A DNA stretch of 64,000 bases from Acidobacteria bacterium AB60 (GCA_008682415.1 VANK01000007.1:1-64000); one strand, 5' to 3'. Numbered from the stretch's first letter, positions 1-8,647 are shown. Notes: generated from the sequence alone by a model not told the origin. Numbers and translations are program-made.

Positions 1-385
1 CAGCAAGGGCGACTGTGGGTCCCGGGGGCGGCGGGGTAGGAACGATGGGTCCAGCAAGGGCGACGGTGGGTCCCGGAGGCGGCGGCGTGGGAACGATAGG
101 TCCAGCCAATGCGACCGTGGGTCCCGGAGGCGGCGGCGTGGGAACGATGGGTCCAGCAAGGGCGACTGTGGGTCCCGGAGGCGGCGGCGTGGGAACGATG
201 GGTCCAGCCAATGCGAGGGTGGGTCCCGGAGGCGGCGGGGTGGGAACGATAGGCCCGGCCAGTGCGACGGTGGGTCCCGGAGGCGGCGGCGTGGGAACGA
301 TAGGCCCGGCGGAAGCAAAATAGTTGGTGGCGGCGAGAGCGGCAATAACGGCAAAACTGCGAATAGACGACTGCACAAAAAGCAT
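1..385 (-). CDS. Exported proline-rich tandem-repeat protein (3' end outside window)
   Basis: Reading the minus strand from the ATG at 385-383 gives an open frame that runs off the left edge (128 codons seen). An AGGAGC-type ribosome site lies just upstream. The first ~26 residues form a signal peptide (hydrophobic core FAVIAALAATNYFASA). After it the protein is a series of 17-residue units close to GPIVPTPPPPGPTVALA, i.e. a Pro-rich low-complexity array with no cysteines. Such arrays are usually extended, polyproline-like surface or periplasmic spacers, but no family is recognised. The + strand of the same DNA also reads open as a Gly-rich frame; the signal peptide and ribosome site make the minus strand the real gene. 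Repeat number and C-terminus are unknown because the gene is cut. Confidence 0.7.
   Translation of the reverse strand, partial: MLFVQSSIRSFAVIAALAATNYFASAGPIVPTPPPPGPTVALAGPIVPTPPPPGPTLALAGPIVPTPPPPGPTVALAGPIVPTPPPPGPTVALAGPIVPTPPPPGPTVALAGPIVPTPPPPGPTVALA
15..312 (-). repeat. 51-bp tandem repeat array, about six units
   Basis: Direct copies start at about 15, 66, 117, 168, 219 and 270, exactly 51 bp apart, and the array continues past the left edge. Each unit encodes one 17-residue proline-rich repeat of the minus-strand gene. Units differ by a few substitutions (for example a GCAAGG/GCCAAT alternation), and the 51-bp period keeps the reading frame. No spacers lie between units, so this is not a CRISPR array. 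Confidence 0.9.
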
Positions 386-693
386 GATCTTGCTCCTTTG
401 GCCCCAGGGCCCTGTCATGAAATGCTGTACAAAGAAGCGTACCCCATAAGTAGTAGTGGGACTACAACAAAAGTAACTGTTGCAAAAAATCTTTAGGAAG
501 TTACCTCGGCGAAACCCTAGGAGATAGGGAAGATAACTTAGATATCCACAGGATCGAGGCTCCGGAGCACACATTCGGAAAGTCAAATCGCCTGGATTCT
601 TGTGGATAAGCAGTCAAAGGGCTATCTTGAATTTCGAAGAGGGCATAGCTTCTCCGGTGCCCCAGGCCGGCTTCGCTGTGGAGGTCGAAGGTA
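386..693. other. Divergent intergenic region with two DnaA-box-like sites
   Basis: No convincing gene. It must hold the promoters of the leftward repeat protein and the rightward ATP-grasp-like gene. TGTGGATAA at 601-609 is a perfect inverse of the DnaA box TTATCCACA, and ATATCCACA at 542-550 is a one-mismatch box in the opposite orientation about 50 bp away. No AT-rich unwinding element or dnaA/dnaN gene is adjacent, so a replication role is unproven. Confidence 0.4.
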
Positions 694-1962
694 TTGATTC
701 CCGAATTGCGCACACGGTTCAATCAGGAATTCTCGCCCGACCGGTATGCGAAATTGCTAGCGTTGTTGCAAGAGCGCTGTCGTGTTCCGGTGGAGTTTCG
801 AGTGGCGGAGACTCCGGTGTTCGTGAAGAAGGCGATGATGGACGAGATGGCCGGAGCCGGGTGTCAGCTGGCCAAGTCGCTGCTCGGAAACTCCAGTTAT
901 CTGGAAGCGGCGCGGCAGGCCATTCCCGTCCAGTACCGGGTGTCAGGGGAGGAAGGGCATCCTCACTTCTTGACCGCCGATTTTGCCCTGGTGCGTGACC
1001 GGGCGGGAAGACTTACTCCCAAGTTGGTGGAGATCCAAGCGTTCCCATCGGTTTATGCGTACCAGGCGATTCTAGGGTGCGCCTACCGCGAGGCGTACGG
1101 ATTGGCCACAGGGTTGAAGCGTTATCTTTGCGGCCTGGACGACACGCTTTACTGGAAGATGCTGACCAAAACGGTTCTGGGAAAACTCGATCCGGAGAAC
1201 GTCGTGCTGACGGAGATTGATCCGGCGCACCAGAAGACGCGGGTCGATTTCGAAGTGACTGCGCGCAAGTTGGGGATCGCGGTGGTGGATATCCGATCGC
1301 TGGAGGCAGTGGGGAACCGGTTGCATTATCGGAACGGGAAGGGGAAGCTGGTTCCGATTCACCGTATCTACAACCGGGCGATCGCCGATGAGTTGATGGC
1401 GCGCGAGATTCGGCTGCCATTCGATCTCACCCGGCGCTGGGACGTGCAGTGGGCGGGTCATCCCAACTGGTATTTCCTGATCAGCAAGTTTTCCATTCCG
1501 TGGCTGACGCGGGAAGCCGCTCCGGACTCAGTGGTGCCACCGGCGGTGTTTCTGGATGAGTTTCTGGAGGGGGATGGGCGGGCGCGATTGCGCGCTGCCG
1601 GAGTGGACGTGCCGGACGCGGCAGGAGCGGACACAGTGTATCCAATGCTTCTGCTGAAGCCACTGTTCTCGTTTGCGGGGAAGGGGATCCGGTTTGAGCC
1701 GCGGCAGGCCGAGCTTGAGGCGATTCCGCGGGAGCGCAGACACGATTACCTGTTGCAGGAGCGAATGACATTCGTGCACAACATCGAGACGCCGTGCGGG
1801 CTGACGCAAGCGGAATTTCGAATCCTCTATCTCTGGCCGGAAGACGGCAACCTGACGCCGGTGCTGCCGCTGGTGCGGCTTGGCCGGGGGAAGATGATGG
1901 GAGTGGATCATAATCGCAACCAGGAGTGGGTAGGCGGGTCGGCAGCGTTCCTGGAGGAATAG
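694..1962 (+). CDS. Hypothetical protein with ATP-grasp-like C-terminal half
   Basis: 422 residues from a TTG start that follows a GAGGTCGAAGG ribosome site at 681-691. No signal peptide or membrane segment, so probably cytoplasmic. The C-terminal third contains KPLFSFAGKGIRF, then LLQERM, then EFRILYLW. This order resembles the nucleotide-binding lysine/glycine loop and hinge of ATP-grasp ligases. The family itself is not recognised and the substrate is unknown; the ATP-grasp assignment is inference from these motifs only. It stands alone between two intergenic regions and ends just before a small inverted repeat. Confidence 0.7.
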   Translation: MIPELRTRFNQEFSPDRYAKLLALLQERCRVPVEFRVAETPVFVKKAMMDEMAGAGCQLAKSLLGNSSYLEAARQAIPVQYRVSGEEGHPHFLTADFALVRDRAGRLTPKLVEIQAFPSVYAYQAILGCAYREAYGLATGLKRYLCGLDDTLYWKMLTKTVLGKLDPENVVLTEIDPAHQKTRVDFEVTARKLGIAVVDIRSLEAVGNRLHYRNGKGKLVPIHRIYNRAIADELMAREIRLPFDLTRRWDVQWAGHPNWYFLISKFSIPWLTREAAPDSVVPPAVFLDEFLEGDGRARLRAAGVDVPDAAGADTVYPMLLLKPLFSFAGKGIRFEPRQAELEAIPRERRHDYLLQERMTFVHNIETPCGLTQAEFRILYLWPEDGNLTPVLPLVRLGRGKMMGVDHNRNQEWVGGSAAFLEE

Positions 1963-1998
1963 TTATGGGCTTCTGCCAGGAGTAACCACCCTGAAATC

Positions 1999-2019
1999 AA
2001 ACCAGTGCTATGCTGGTTT
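1999..2019. other. Inverted repeat AAACCAG-N7-CTGGTTT
   Basis: A perfect 7-bp stem with a 7-nt loop, 36 bp after the stop of the ATP-grasp-like gene. It overlaps the most upstream possible GTG start of the next gene (2005). There is no T-tract, so it may be a weak terminator, an operator or a leader hairpin. It makes a downstream start for the next gene (for example the GTG at 2026) plausible. Confidence 0.4.
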
Positions 2020-3249
2020 AAAGCTGTGTTTGACTATTCCTACTTAGATTTCGTTTCCCGCCGGAGTCGATTTGGTATCTCAGCACTGGCGGTGGCCGTG
2101 ACGTCTGTCGGCTTCCTGTCGGGCTGCCATCGCTTCCATCAGGAGAATCACGAGACGGTCTATGTGGCGGTGCGCCAAATGTACCTGCACGATCGTGTGG
2201 CTGCCGTGTCCAACCGCGTGGGCGAGGTGACCAACGGCCAGGCTCTCGAGGTTCTGGAGCACGGGCGGCGTTTTCTGAAGGTGAAGACGCAGAAGAACGA
2301 GATCGGCTGGATTGAAGAGCACGCCGTGATCGATGGCAAGTCCTATGACGATTTCACGCAACTCGGACAACAGCACAAAAGTGATCCGGTGGTGGCCACG
2401 GCGGTGGTGCGGGACGATGTCTTTCTGCATTTGAGCCCGGGGCGCAATACGCAGCGGTTCATTCTGTTGCCGGCAAATGCGAAGGTAGAGCTGCTGGTAC
2501 GAGCGTCCGTACCGAAGACGGCGCCTGGGGTAAAGGCCGTCCGCAAACCGGTCAGTCCGCCGGCCGTGGCGGGAAGCAGCGCGGGGACGGGAGCCAAGCC
2601 GGCGCCGACCAAGGTGGCAGATCCGGTGGCGAAGGCAAGCCCCGAGCCTGCTCCGGTGGAAGCGCCGGTGATGGAAGACTGGTGGCTGGTGCGGGACGCG
2701 CAAGGGCGTATGGGGTGGTTGCTGGGCGGTCGAATGGACGTGGATGTACCCGATTCGGTGGGGCAGTACGCGGAGGGGCAGCGGATAGTGGGAGCTTACG
2801 TGCTGACGACCATCCATGATGAGGACTCAAGCGCGCCGAATCACGAAGTGCCGGAGTACGTGATGGTTCTGGAGCCCCCAAAGAACGGCCTCCCGTATGA
2901 CTTTGACCAGGTGCGGGTATTTACGTGGAGCGTGAAGCGGCACCGATACGAGACGGCGTTCCGGCTGCGTCCGATCCAGGGCTTTCTGCCGGTTACGATC
3001 GGCAAGGAGCCGACGAAGGGCGGCACGGCCCCGTCGTTCAGCTTCTTACTCGGGAACGGGCAGGATGTGGCGGTTGATCCCCACTCGGGGATCACCAAGC
3101 CGGCATCGCCGCGAACGATCACCTACAGCATGATCGACACCGTGGTGAAGCGCGCTGGTTCGGATCTGGCGCCGATTCCCTCCATGCACGGCGCGGATGA
3201 GAAGAAGGACAAAGCCGCGAAGAGGCCCACCAAGCACAAGGCGAAGTAA
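2005..3249 (+). CDS. SH3-domain lipoprotein
   Basis: 414 residues if the GTG at 2005 is used; GTG 2026 is an alternative and neither has a clear ribosome site. A hydrophobic stretch ends in the lipobox FLSGC (Cys about residue 41), so it should be a lipidated envelope protein. A bacterial SH3-like domain follows (VYVAVRQMYLHDR ... GWIEEHAVID). A second one (TAVVRDDVFLHLSPG ... WWLVRDAQGRMGWLLGG) is split by an Ala/Pro-rich insert of roughly 50 residues. The C-terminal ~160 residues are unassigned and end in a Lys-rich tail. Bacterial SH3 domains often bind peptidoglycan or peptides; the ligand here is unknown. Confidence 0.75.
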   Translation: MLCWFKAVFDYSYLDFVSRRSRFGISALAVAVTSVGFLSGCHRFHQENHETVYVAVRQMYLHDRVAAVSNRVGEVTNGQALEVLEHGRRFLKVKTQKNEIGWIEEHAVIDGKSYDDFTQLGQQHKSDPVVATAVVRDDVFLHLSPGRNTQRFILLPANAKVELLVRASVPKTAPGVKAVRKPVSPPAVAGSSAGTGAKPAPTKVADPVAKASPEPAPVEAPVMEDWWLVRDAQGRMGWLLGGRMDVDVPDSVGQYAEGQRIVGAYVLTTIHDEDSSAPNHEVPEYVMVLEPPKNGLPYDFDQVRVFTWSVKRHRYETAFRLRPIQGFLPVTIGKEPTKGGTAPSFSFLLGNGQDVAVDPHSGITKPASPRTITYSMIDTVVKRAGSDLAPIPSMHGADEKKDKAAKRPTKHKAK

Positions 3250-3252
3250 GTC

Positions 3253-4812
3253 TCACCTGGCGTTTCTGCGCAATTCCTGCTCGACGATTCGCTGCATCGC
3301 TTGTTCCGGCGGAGTTTTGCCGGTCCAGATCTCGAACTGGCGCGCACCCTGTTGCACAAACATTTCCATCCCGCTGATAACGGGAATGCCCCGCGATTTG
3401 GCGAGCCTGAGCAACGGTGTTTCGAGCGGGTTATAGACCATGTCGAAGATGATGCCGGCATTCAACTCGTTTTCGGCAATGGGATGGGACTGCGCGGATC
3501 CGGCCATACCACAGGGCGTTGAGTTGATGAGGATGTCAACGCGATTCCTGGCGAGGTATTCGTGCTTGACGGCGGCGGCGCCGGCCGCTTTGGCCAGCGC
3601 GAGGGCGCTCTCGTGCGTGCGATTGACGACGAGCACTTCCGCGCCTTTTTGAACGAGGCCAAAGACAGCTGCGCGGGCTGCTCCGCCGGCGCCGATGACC
3701 GCTATTTTGGCTCCGCGAAGCGGAATGCGCTTTTCAAGAGGCCGGACTACCCCTTCCACATCAGTGTTGAAGCCGAAGATCTTGCGGTCGACGGTGATGC
3801 GCAGCGTGTTGCAGGCGCCAATCTGCCGGGTCAGCGGGTCGATTTGGTCGAGGTGCGGAAGGATCTCGCGTTTGAGGGGCATGGTAATGGCGGCGCCGCT
3901 CAAGGGCAGCTCGAGCGCGAGATTCAGGAAATCGGCCAGGGTGCGTACCTTCAGGGGCAGCAACACGGCATTAATGTGTTCGCGCCGGAAGGCGGAGTTG
4001 TGCAAGAGCGGGGAAAGGGAATGGGCGATTGGATTGCCCGCGACGCCAAAGACGAGGGTTTCGCTATTGAGCTTGTCCGCGCGGTAAAGGGTACGCAGCG
4101 TTTGGCCCGTGACCTGGCCAGGCGCAGTCTCGGCGCCCTCCTGCGAGGATGCAAAGGTGAAGGCGCTTCCGGAGAGAGGACCGAGCACCCGGCTGACGAT
4201 GCCTTCTTCACCCATGGCCATGGCAACGATACGGGAGTGTATGGAGCGGTTTGCGAGGAGGCGGAGAACGGCGAGGTTGTCCGCGAGGGTCAACGCCGTG
4301 GGAACGACCTTGATGAAATCGGGCTCAAAGCCGGCGATGTGATCGGCGGCCTGATCGAGAGCGCCGGTACGGGCGAAGTCGTGGAAGCTGATCAGGAGTT
4401 CGGCGCCGGAGGCGCGGAGTGCTGCTTTGAACTTGTCGAGCTGCGCGGGCGAGGCTTCTTCCGCCGATTCCACTTCGAGATCGATGATGCGGCACCCGGC
4501 ACGACCAGCCTTGAGGAGGATATCGAGCTCTTCTGAAAGCGAGCCGTTGAATTGACCGCCGTTGGCTTTACGACGGCAGGTGCCGATCACTGTGACCTTG
4601 GGGTGTTCGGAGAAGAAGGTCTTGAACCTGGGGAGGGCTGCGGCAGGCCTGGGCAGCGAGTCGAGGCGAAACTCGAGGAAGGATGCGTTTTTGAGCGCGG
4701 CTTCGGCGCGCTCGAGCATCTGCCCCGGCGTTCCGGCCTGGATGGCGATGCAGATGCGGCCGAGGCGAGTTTTCGGGCGAGCGGGAGTGCTTGGTGACGC
4801 GGATTTGTTCAT
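3253..4812 (-). CDS. aroDE: Bifunctional 3-dehydroquinate dehydratase / shikimate dehydrogenase
   Basis: A 519-residue cytoplasmic fusion that catalyses two successive steps of the shikimate pathway (3-dehydroquinate to 3-dehydroshikimate to shikimate). Residues ~15-245 are a type I dehydroquinase with the FHD histidine (His144) and the Schiff-base lysine in FIKVVPTA (Lys168). Residues ~253-519 are shikimate dehydrogenase: NPIAHSLSP substrate loop, catalytic Lys314 in MPLKRE, Asn335, Asp351 in FNTD, and the NADP loop GAGGAAR (374-380). The ATG at 4812 is chosen; a TTG 24 bp upstream is possible and neither has a strong ribosome site. It converges on the SH3 gene with 3 bp between stops. All expected catalytic residues are present. 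Confidence 0.93.
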   Translation of the reverse strand: MNKSASPSTPARPKTRLGRICIAIQAGTPGQMLERAEAALKNASFLEFRLDSLPRPAAALPRFKTFFSEHPKVTVIGTCRRKANGGQFNGSLSEELDILLKAGRAGCRIIDLEVESAEEASPAQLDKFKAALRASGAELLISFHDFARTGALDQAADHIAGFEPDFIKVVPTALTLADNLAVLRLLANRSIHSRIVAMAMGEEGIVSRVLGPLSGSAFTFASSQEGAETAPGQVTGQTLRTLYRADKLNSETLVFGVAGNPIAHSLSPLLHNSAFRREHINAVLLPLKVRTLADFLNLALELPLSGAAITMPLKREILPHLDQIDPLTRQIGACNTLRITVDRKIFGFNTDVEGVVRPLEKRIPLRGAKIAVIGAGGAARAAVFGLVQKGAEVLVVNRTHESALALAKAAGAAAVKHEYLARNRVDILINSTPCGMAGSAQSHPIAENELNAGIIFDMVYNPLETPLLRLAKSRGIPVISGMEMFVQQGARQFEIWTGKTPPEQAMQRIVEQELRRNAR

Positions 4813-4878
4813 GGGCCGACTGATCGATGGTAGCAAGTCAGCGAGTCGGCTTGTCTGCGAGCACGATGCCGGGACGAC

Positions 4879-5592
4879 TCACTCGTCGCGGAGGGTGGAG
4901 GCCGGGTCGATACGAGCAATGCGAAGGGCGGGCAAAGCAGTTGCGCCGATGGCGACGAGGAGAAGCATGGCGGCGACGCCTGCGATGGTGGGCGCATCGT
5001 ACACACCCACACCATAGAGGACATGACGTATTACCGGGAGTGCGGCAGCGCTGACCGGGAGGCCGGCAAGCAGTCCTGCAACGGAGGCGCGCAAGCCGAC
5101 GGCGGCGAAATGGAAGATGGCTTGGGAGAGGGTGGAACCGAGGGCCAAACGGATGCCGATTTCCCGAGAGCGTTGCGCCACCATGTTGGCTACCAGGGCG
5201 AAGATGCCGATGGCGCTGAGCAGTAAGGCGAGTCCGACCATGGTGCCGAGCAGAGCGACTTCGATGCGCTGGGTGGCGAGCGTCTCGTGCTGGAGATCGC
5301 TCATGCGGTAGAAGCCGGAGAAGGGCAGAGCAGGATCGACACTCGACATAGCACGTTGCATCCGGGCGGTAAGGCCTTCGATGGGAGCTGCGGTGCGTAC
5401 GATCCAACTGGGCTGGAACCAGACGTGGACGAAAAGGCTCTGCGCATTCACTTGTGCGGCGGGAAGGTAGATGGTTTCTTCGCTCTGCAGCGGACCGATG
5501 GGGTTAAGGCCGGAGGAGAGCTGGACGTCGGAACCCAGTTCACGCTCGGCGCGGTTCTTCCAGAAGAGGTTCCGCAGCGTGCTCCGCTTACT
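4879..5592 (-). pseudogene. Remnant of an ADOP/MacB-type permease (C-terminal end only)
   Basis: The minus strand encodes the last ~235 residues of an ADOP permease. It keeps the end of the second periplasmic domain (PIGPLQSEETIYLPAAQVN), the FtsX-type membrane block with the typical QRSREIGIRLALG motif, and the terminal ARIDPASTLRDE. Full-length relatives in this window have about 880 residues. Upstream, the frame is closed by a TGA at 5595-5593 and nothing permease-like continues in the other frames, so roughly three quarters of the gene is missing. An internal GTG (5451) could start a 190-residue product, but without the first membrane block and core domain a working transporter is unlikely. 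Confidence 0.7.
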
Positions 5593-5787
5593 TCACCGTC
5601 TGGGCGCTGGACCTGCACAGTGCCGGGAGCGAGCGCCCGTCGGAGCATGTTGATGGGCCTGCTTGTCACGCAAGCTTACGACCTTTGGATGTTCGATAGG
5701 AGGGTAGGAAGGTTCGTGTCGGAAGTCAACGGGAGAGTGACGGAATGCGGTTCGAGATGGCAACCTAGAGTTCTGGAGGTTTATAGA

Positions 5788-7794
5788 ATGCCTGCCGATC
5801 CAATTGCAGCGGTGACGATTTGCGAGGAGATTCATGCCTGGGAGGCAGGTGGAGCGGAGTCGGCCGAGGCACTCTCCGCCTGGGTGGGGACCCGCCTGCA
5901 GGCGCACGAGGAAGCGCTGGCTGCATTGTTGGCGGTGGATCGTCCGCGCACGCCTGAGAATACGCTCCGGCTGTACGACGCGGCCATCGAGCAGCTGAGC
6001 CTGGCTGGCTCGCAGGCCGGCGTGCTGAATTCGGTGGCAGCGGATAAGGCGGTGCGGGACCAGGCGCAGTTGGAGGCGCAGCGGGTTTCCATGGCGGGGT
6101 CGGCGCTTAGCCTGAACCGGGGCGTCTATGACGCTCTGGCGGCCATGAATATCGGCGGCTGCAGCCCGCCGACGAAGCATTACGTGGATCGGACGTTGCT
6201 TAGTTATCGCCTGGCCGGCGTGGACAAGGATGACGCGACGCGCGCGCATCTGCAGTCGCTGCATGAGAAGGCGACGAAGCTCTCCCTGGAGTTCAGCCGG
6301 AACATCCAGGAGGGCGGGAAGACGATCACTGCTACTGCGGACGAACTGGCCGGATTGCCCGCCGACTACCTGGCCCGCCACCAGCCTGATATCGAGGGTA
6401 AGGTAACGATCTCGACCGATCAGCCGGACATGCAGCCAGTGATGACGTTCGCGTCGGATGCGGGGCTGCGGCAACGGATGTTCCTGGCGTACAACACGCG
6501 GGCGTATCCACAGAACAAGAGCATCCTGGAACAGCTGCTGGCGACGCGGCAGGAGATCGCAGATGTGCTGGGGTTTCGGAGCTGGGCCGACCTGGCAACC
6601 GCCGACCAGATGATGGGCTCGGCGGCGAACGCGCGCGTTTTCCTGGACAAGCTGGATGAAGCCAGCCGGGAGGGTGCGCGGCGAGAGACCGAGATGATTG
6701 TGGAGTTCGCGCGCAGCCGGCAACCTGGGTTAACCGAGATCGACCAGAGCAGTCGTGGGTACTGGTACGAGCAATATCGGCGGTCGGCATTCGATTTCGA
6801 CTCGCAATCGGTGCGCCCCTATTTCCCGTATGCCCAGGTGGAAGCGGGAATTCTAGAAACTGCTGCGCGGCTGTTCAAAGTGGAATTCCGGCGTTCGGAG
6901 CGGCGCGGGTGGGATCCGGCAGTTTCTGTGTTTGAGGTTTACGAAGAGGGAAAGCATGTAGGCCGGTTCTACCTGGACATGCATCCGCGCGAGGGGAAAG
7001 ACAAGTGGTTTTCGGCGGCCCCGGTGGTGACGGGGGTGCGCGGGCGCTACCTGCCGGAGGCGGCGCTGATCTGCAATTTTCCGGGGGGCGAGCCGGGCGA
7101 TCCTGGACTGATGCAGTATAACGACGTGGTTACGTTCTTCCACGAATTCGGGCACCTGATGCACGCGATTCTGGGAGGCCGGACGGAGTGGGCTGGGCTC
7201 TCCGGTTTTGCGACGGAAGGAGATTTCGTGGAGGTGCCGTCGCAGATGCTGGAAGAGTTCTTCCGGGATGAGAAGCTATTGCAATTCTTCGGGAGGCATT
7301 ACCAGACCGGCGAGGTGCTACCGGGCGAGATCATTCGGAAGATGAAGGCAGCCAGTTCGTTCGGGCGCGCTGATGGAATGCGTACGCAGATTTACTACAC
7401 CACGCTTTCGCTCGATCTGCACGACCGGGACCCCAAGGGGATCGATCTGGATGGCATTGTGAAGGAGCTCTATACCAAATTTCAGCCCTGGAAATGGATC
7501 GACGGCAATCGCATGTACGCCAGCTTTGGGCATTTGACGGGCTACTCCTCGAACTACTACACCTATGCGTTCGACAAGGTGATAGCGCTCGACTTTTTCG
7601 CCCAGTTCGATCCCGAGAACCTGCTCGATGGGGAGGCAGGATCGCGTTATCGCAAAGCTGTGCTCGAACAAGGCGGGTCGAAGCCCGGGCGGGAGATGGT
7701 GCGCGATTTTCTGGGCAGGGATGAAGACTTCAGCGCGTTCGCGCGGTGGATCAATGAGGAGTTCGAGAACGAACTTGCGGGCACCGTCCGCTGA
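5788..7794 (+). CDS. M3 family oligopeptidase (thimet oligopeptidase-like)
   Basis: A 668-residue zinc metallopeptidase that cleaves short peptides in the cytoplasm. The motif HEFGH (His452, Glu453, His456) and the downstream third zinc ligand in FVEVPSQ (Glu482) are intact. GRFYLDMHPREGK and the C-terminal GYSSNYYTYAFDKVIALDFF are typical of the M3A group (thimet oligopeptidase, Dcp, OpdA). The frame is open for 500 bp upstream, but that part is antisense to the permease remnant. The ATG at 5788 has a GGAGG site 8 bp before it and is the likely start. No signal peptide is seen. The DUF3291 gene follows 11 bp after the stop, suggesting co-transcription. Confidence 0.92.
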   Translation: MPADPIAAVTICEEIHAWEAGGAESAEALSAWVGTRLQAHEEALAALLAVDRPRTPENTLRLYDAAIEQLSLAGSQAGVLNSVAADKAVRDQAQLEAQRVSMAGSALSLNRGVYDALAAMNIGGCSPPTKHYVDRTLLSYRLAGVDKDDATRAHLQSLHEKATKLSLEFSRNIQEGGKTITATADELAGLPADYLARHQPDIEGKVTISTDQPDMQPVMTFASDAGLRQRMFLAYNTRAYPQNKSILEQLLATRQEIADVLGFRSWADLATADQMMGSAANARVFLDKLDEASREGARRETEMIVEFARSRQPGLTEIDQSSRGYWYEQYRRSAFDFDSQSVRPYFPYAQVEAGILETAARLFKVEFRRSERRGWDPAVSVFEVYEEGKHVGRFYLDMHPREGKDKWFSAAPVVTGVRGRYLPEAALICNFPGGEPGDPGLMQYNDVVTFFHEFGHLMHAILGGRTEWAGLSGFATEGDFVEVPSQMLEEFFRDEKLLQFFGRHYQTGEVLPGEIIRKMKAASSFGRADGMRTQIYYTTLSLDLHDRDPKGIDLDGIVKELYTKFQPWKWIDGNRMYASFGHLTGYSSNYYTYAFDKVIALDFFAQFDPENLLDGEAGSRYRKAVLEQGGSKPGREMVRDFLGRDEDFSAFARWINEEFENELAGTVR

Positions 7795-7805
7795 AGCGAG
7801 GGTAG

Positions 7806-8306
7806 ATGAACAAGTATCACATCGCGCAGGTGAATATCGGACGCATCCGCGCCGAACTTGATGATCCGGTCATGGCGGGGTTCATGCAGCGTCTTGATGA
7901 AATCAACGCCCTCGCCGATGCCGCCCCGGGTTTCGTGTGGCGGCTGGATACAGGCGAGGGAAACGCCACGTACTTGAGACCATTCGCCGACCCCCGGATC
8001 CTGCTGAACATGTCGGTGTGGACGGATGTGGAATCGCTTCGAGACTACGTCTACAAAAGCACGCATCGAGAGCTTCTGCGCCAGAGACACGCGTGGTTTG
8101 AAAAGCTCGAGAGCGCCTACGCCGCGCTGTGGTGGGTGCCTGCCGGGCATCTTCCTGGAATCGACGAAGCGAAGAGCCGAATCGATCACCTGGACCGGAA
8201 CGGGGCGACGCAGTTCGCGTTCACCTTCCAACGCGTGTTTCCGGTGAATGATGAGTTCCAGCGCGGCATCGACTGGTCGTCTTTCCAGCCGTGCCCGGCG
8301 CTCTAG
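7806..8306 (+). CDS. DUF3291 domain protein
   Basis: 166 residues, starting with MNKYHIAQVNIGRIRA, the usual opening of DUF3291 proteins. The family has a ferredoxin-like alpha/beta-barrel fold reminiscent of antibiotic-biosynthesis monooxygenases and has no established function. Trp- and His-containing segments (LWWVPAGHLPGIDEAKSRI) are the conserved C-terminal signature. It sits 11 bp after the M3 peptidase and 14 bp before the MmcQ/YjbR gene, so the three probably form one transcript. No catalytic role is claimed. Confidence 0.8.
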   Translation: MNKYHIAQVNIGRIRAELDDPVMAGFMQRLDEINALADAAPGFVWRLDTGEGNATYLRPFADPRILLNMSVWTDVESLRDYVYKSTHRELLRQRHAWFEKLESAYAALWWVPAGHLPGIDEAKSRIDHLDRNGATQFAFTFQRVFPVNDEFQRGIDWSSFQPCPAL

Positions 8307-8320
8307 TCCGGCGCGAACGG

Positions 8321-8647
8321 ATGACGGCCGACGACTTTCGCCGAATTGCACTGAGCCTGGAGGGCGCGGAGGAGGCCTCTCATATGGGTGCCGCGGATTT
8401 CCGCGTGAACGGGCGCATCTTCGCCACCCTCGCCGCGGAGAGCCGAGGTTTCGGTAACCTGATGTTGAGTCCGGAACAGCAGTGCTCGTTCGTCGCCGAG
8501 GCTCCGGATGTCTTCGTGCCGATCACGGGTGGTTGGGGACGCAAGGGTGCAACGCACGTGCGGCTCGTCGCGGTGGACGAGGAGATGCTCACGGGGGCAA
8601 TGCGCTCCGCGTGGAGGCTCCGCAGGGAAAGAAGCAGGCGGCGCTGA
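8321..8647 (+). CDS. MmcQ/YjbR family protein
   Basis: 108 residues from the ATG at 8321. A GTG at 8291 in the same frame would overlap the previous gene and is less likely. The order DFRRIALSLEGAEEASHMG ... FRVNGRIFATLA ... GWGRKGATHVRL matches the YjbR/MmcQ fold, which has a CyaY-like shape and is sometimes called DNA-binding; its biochemical role is not settled. The C-terminus is a short Arg-rich tail. Last gene of the putative M3-DUF3291-YjbR transcript. Confidence 0.75.
   Translation: MTADDFRRIALSLEGAEEASHMGAADFRVNGRIFATLAAESRGFGNLMLSPEQQCSFVAEAPDVFVPITGGWGRKGATHVRLVAVDEEMLTGAMRSAWRLRRERSRRR

Noticed and set aside
15..323. Gly-rich open frame on the + strand (repeats of VGPGGGGVGT)
   Set aside because: It is the complement of the Pro-rich repeat gene, which has a signal peptide and ribosome site; the + frame has neither.
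1..323. Possible CRISPR array at the left edge
   Set aside because: Repeats are contiguous 51-bp units without variable spacers and keep a coding frame.
5287..5787. N-terminal extension of the M3 peptidase
   Set aside because: The region is antisense to the permease remnant, and a GGAGG-ATG start at 5788 matches the family N-terminus.
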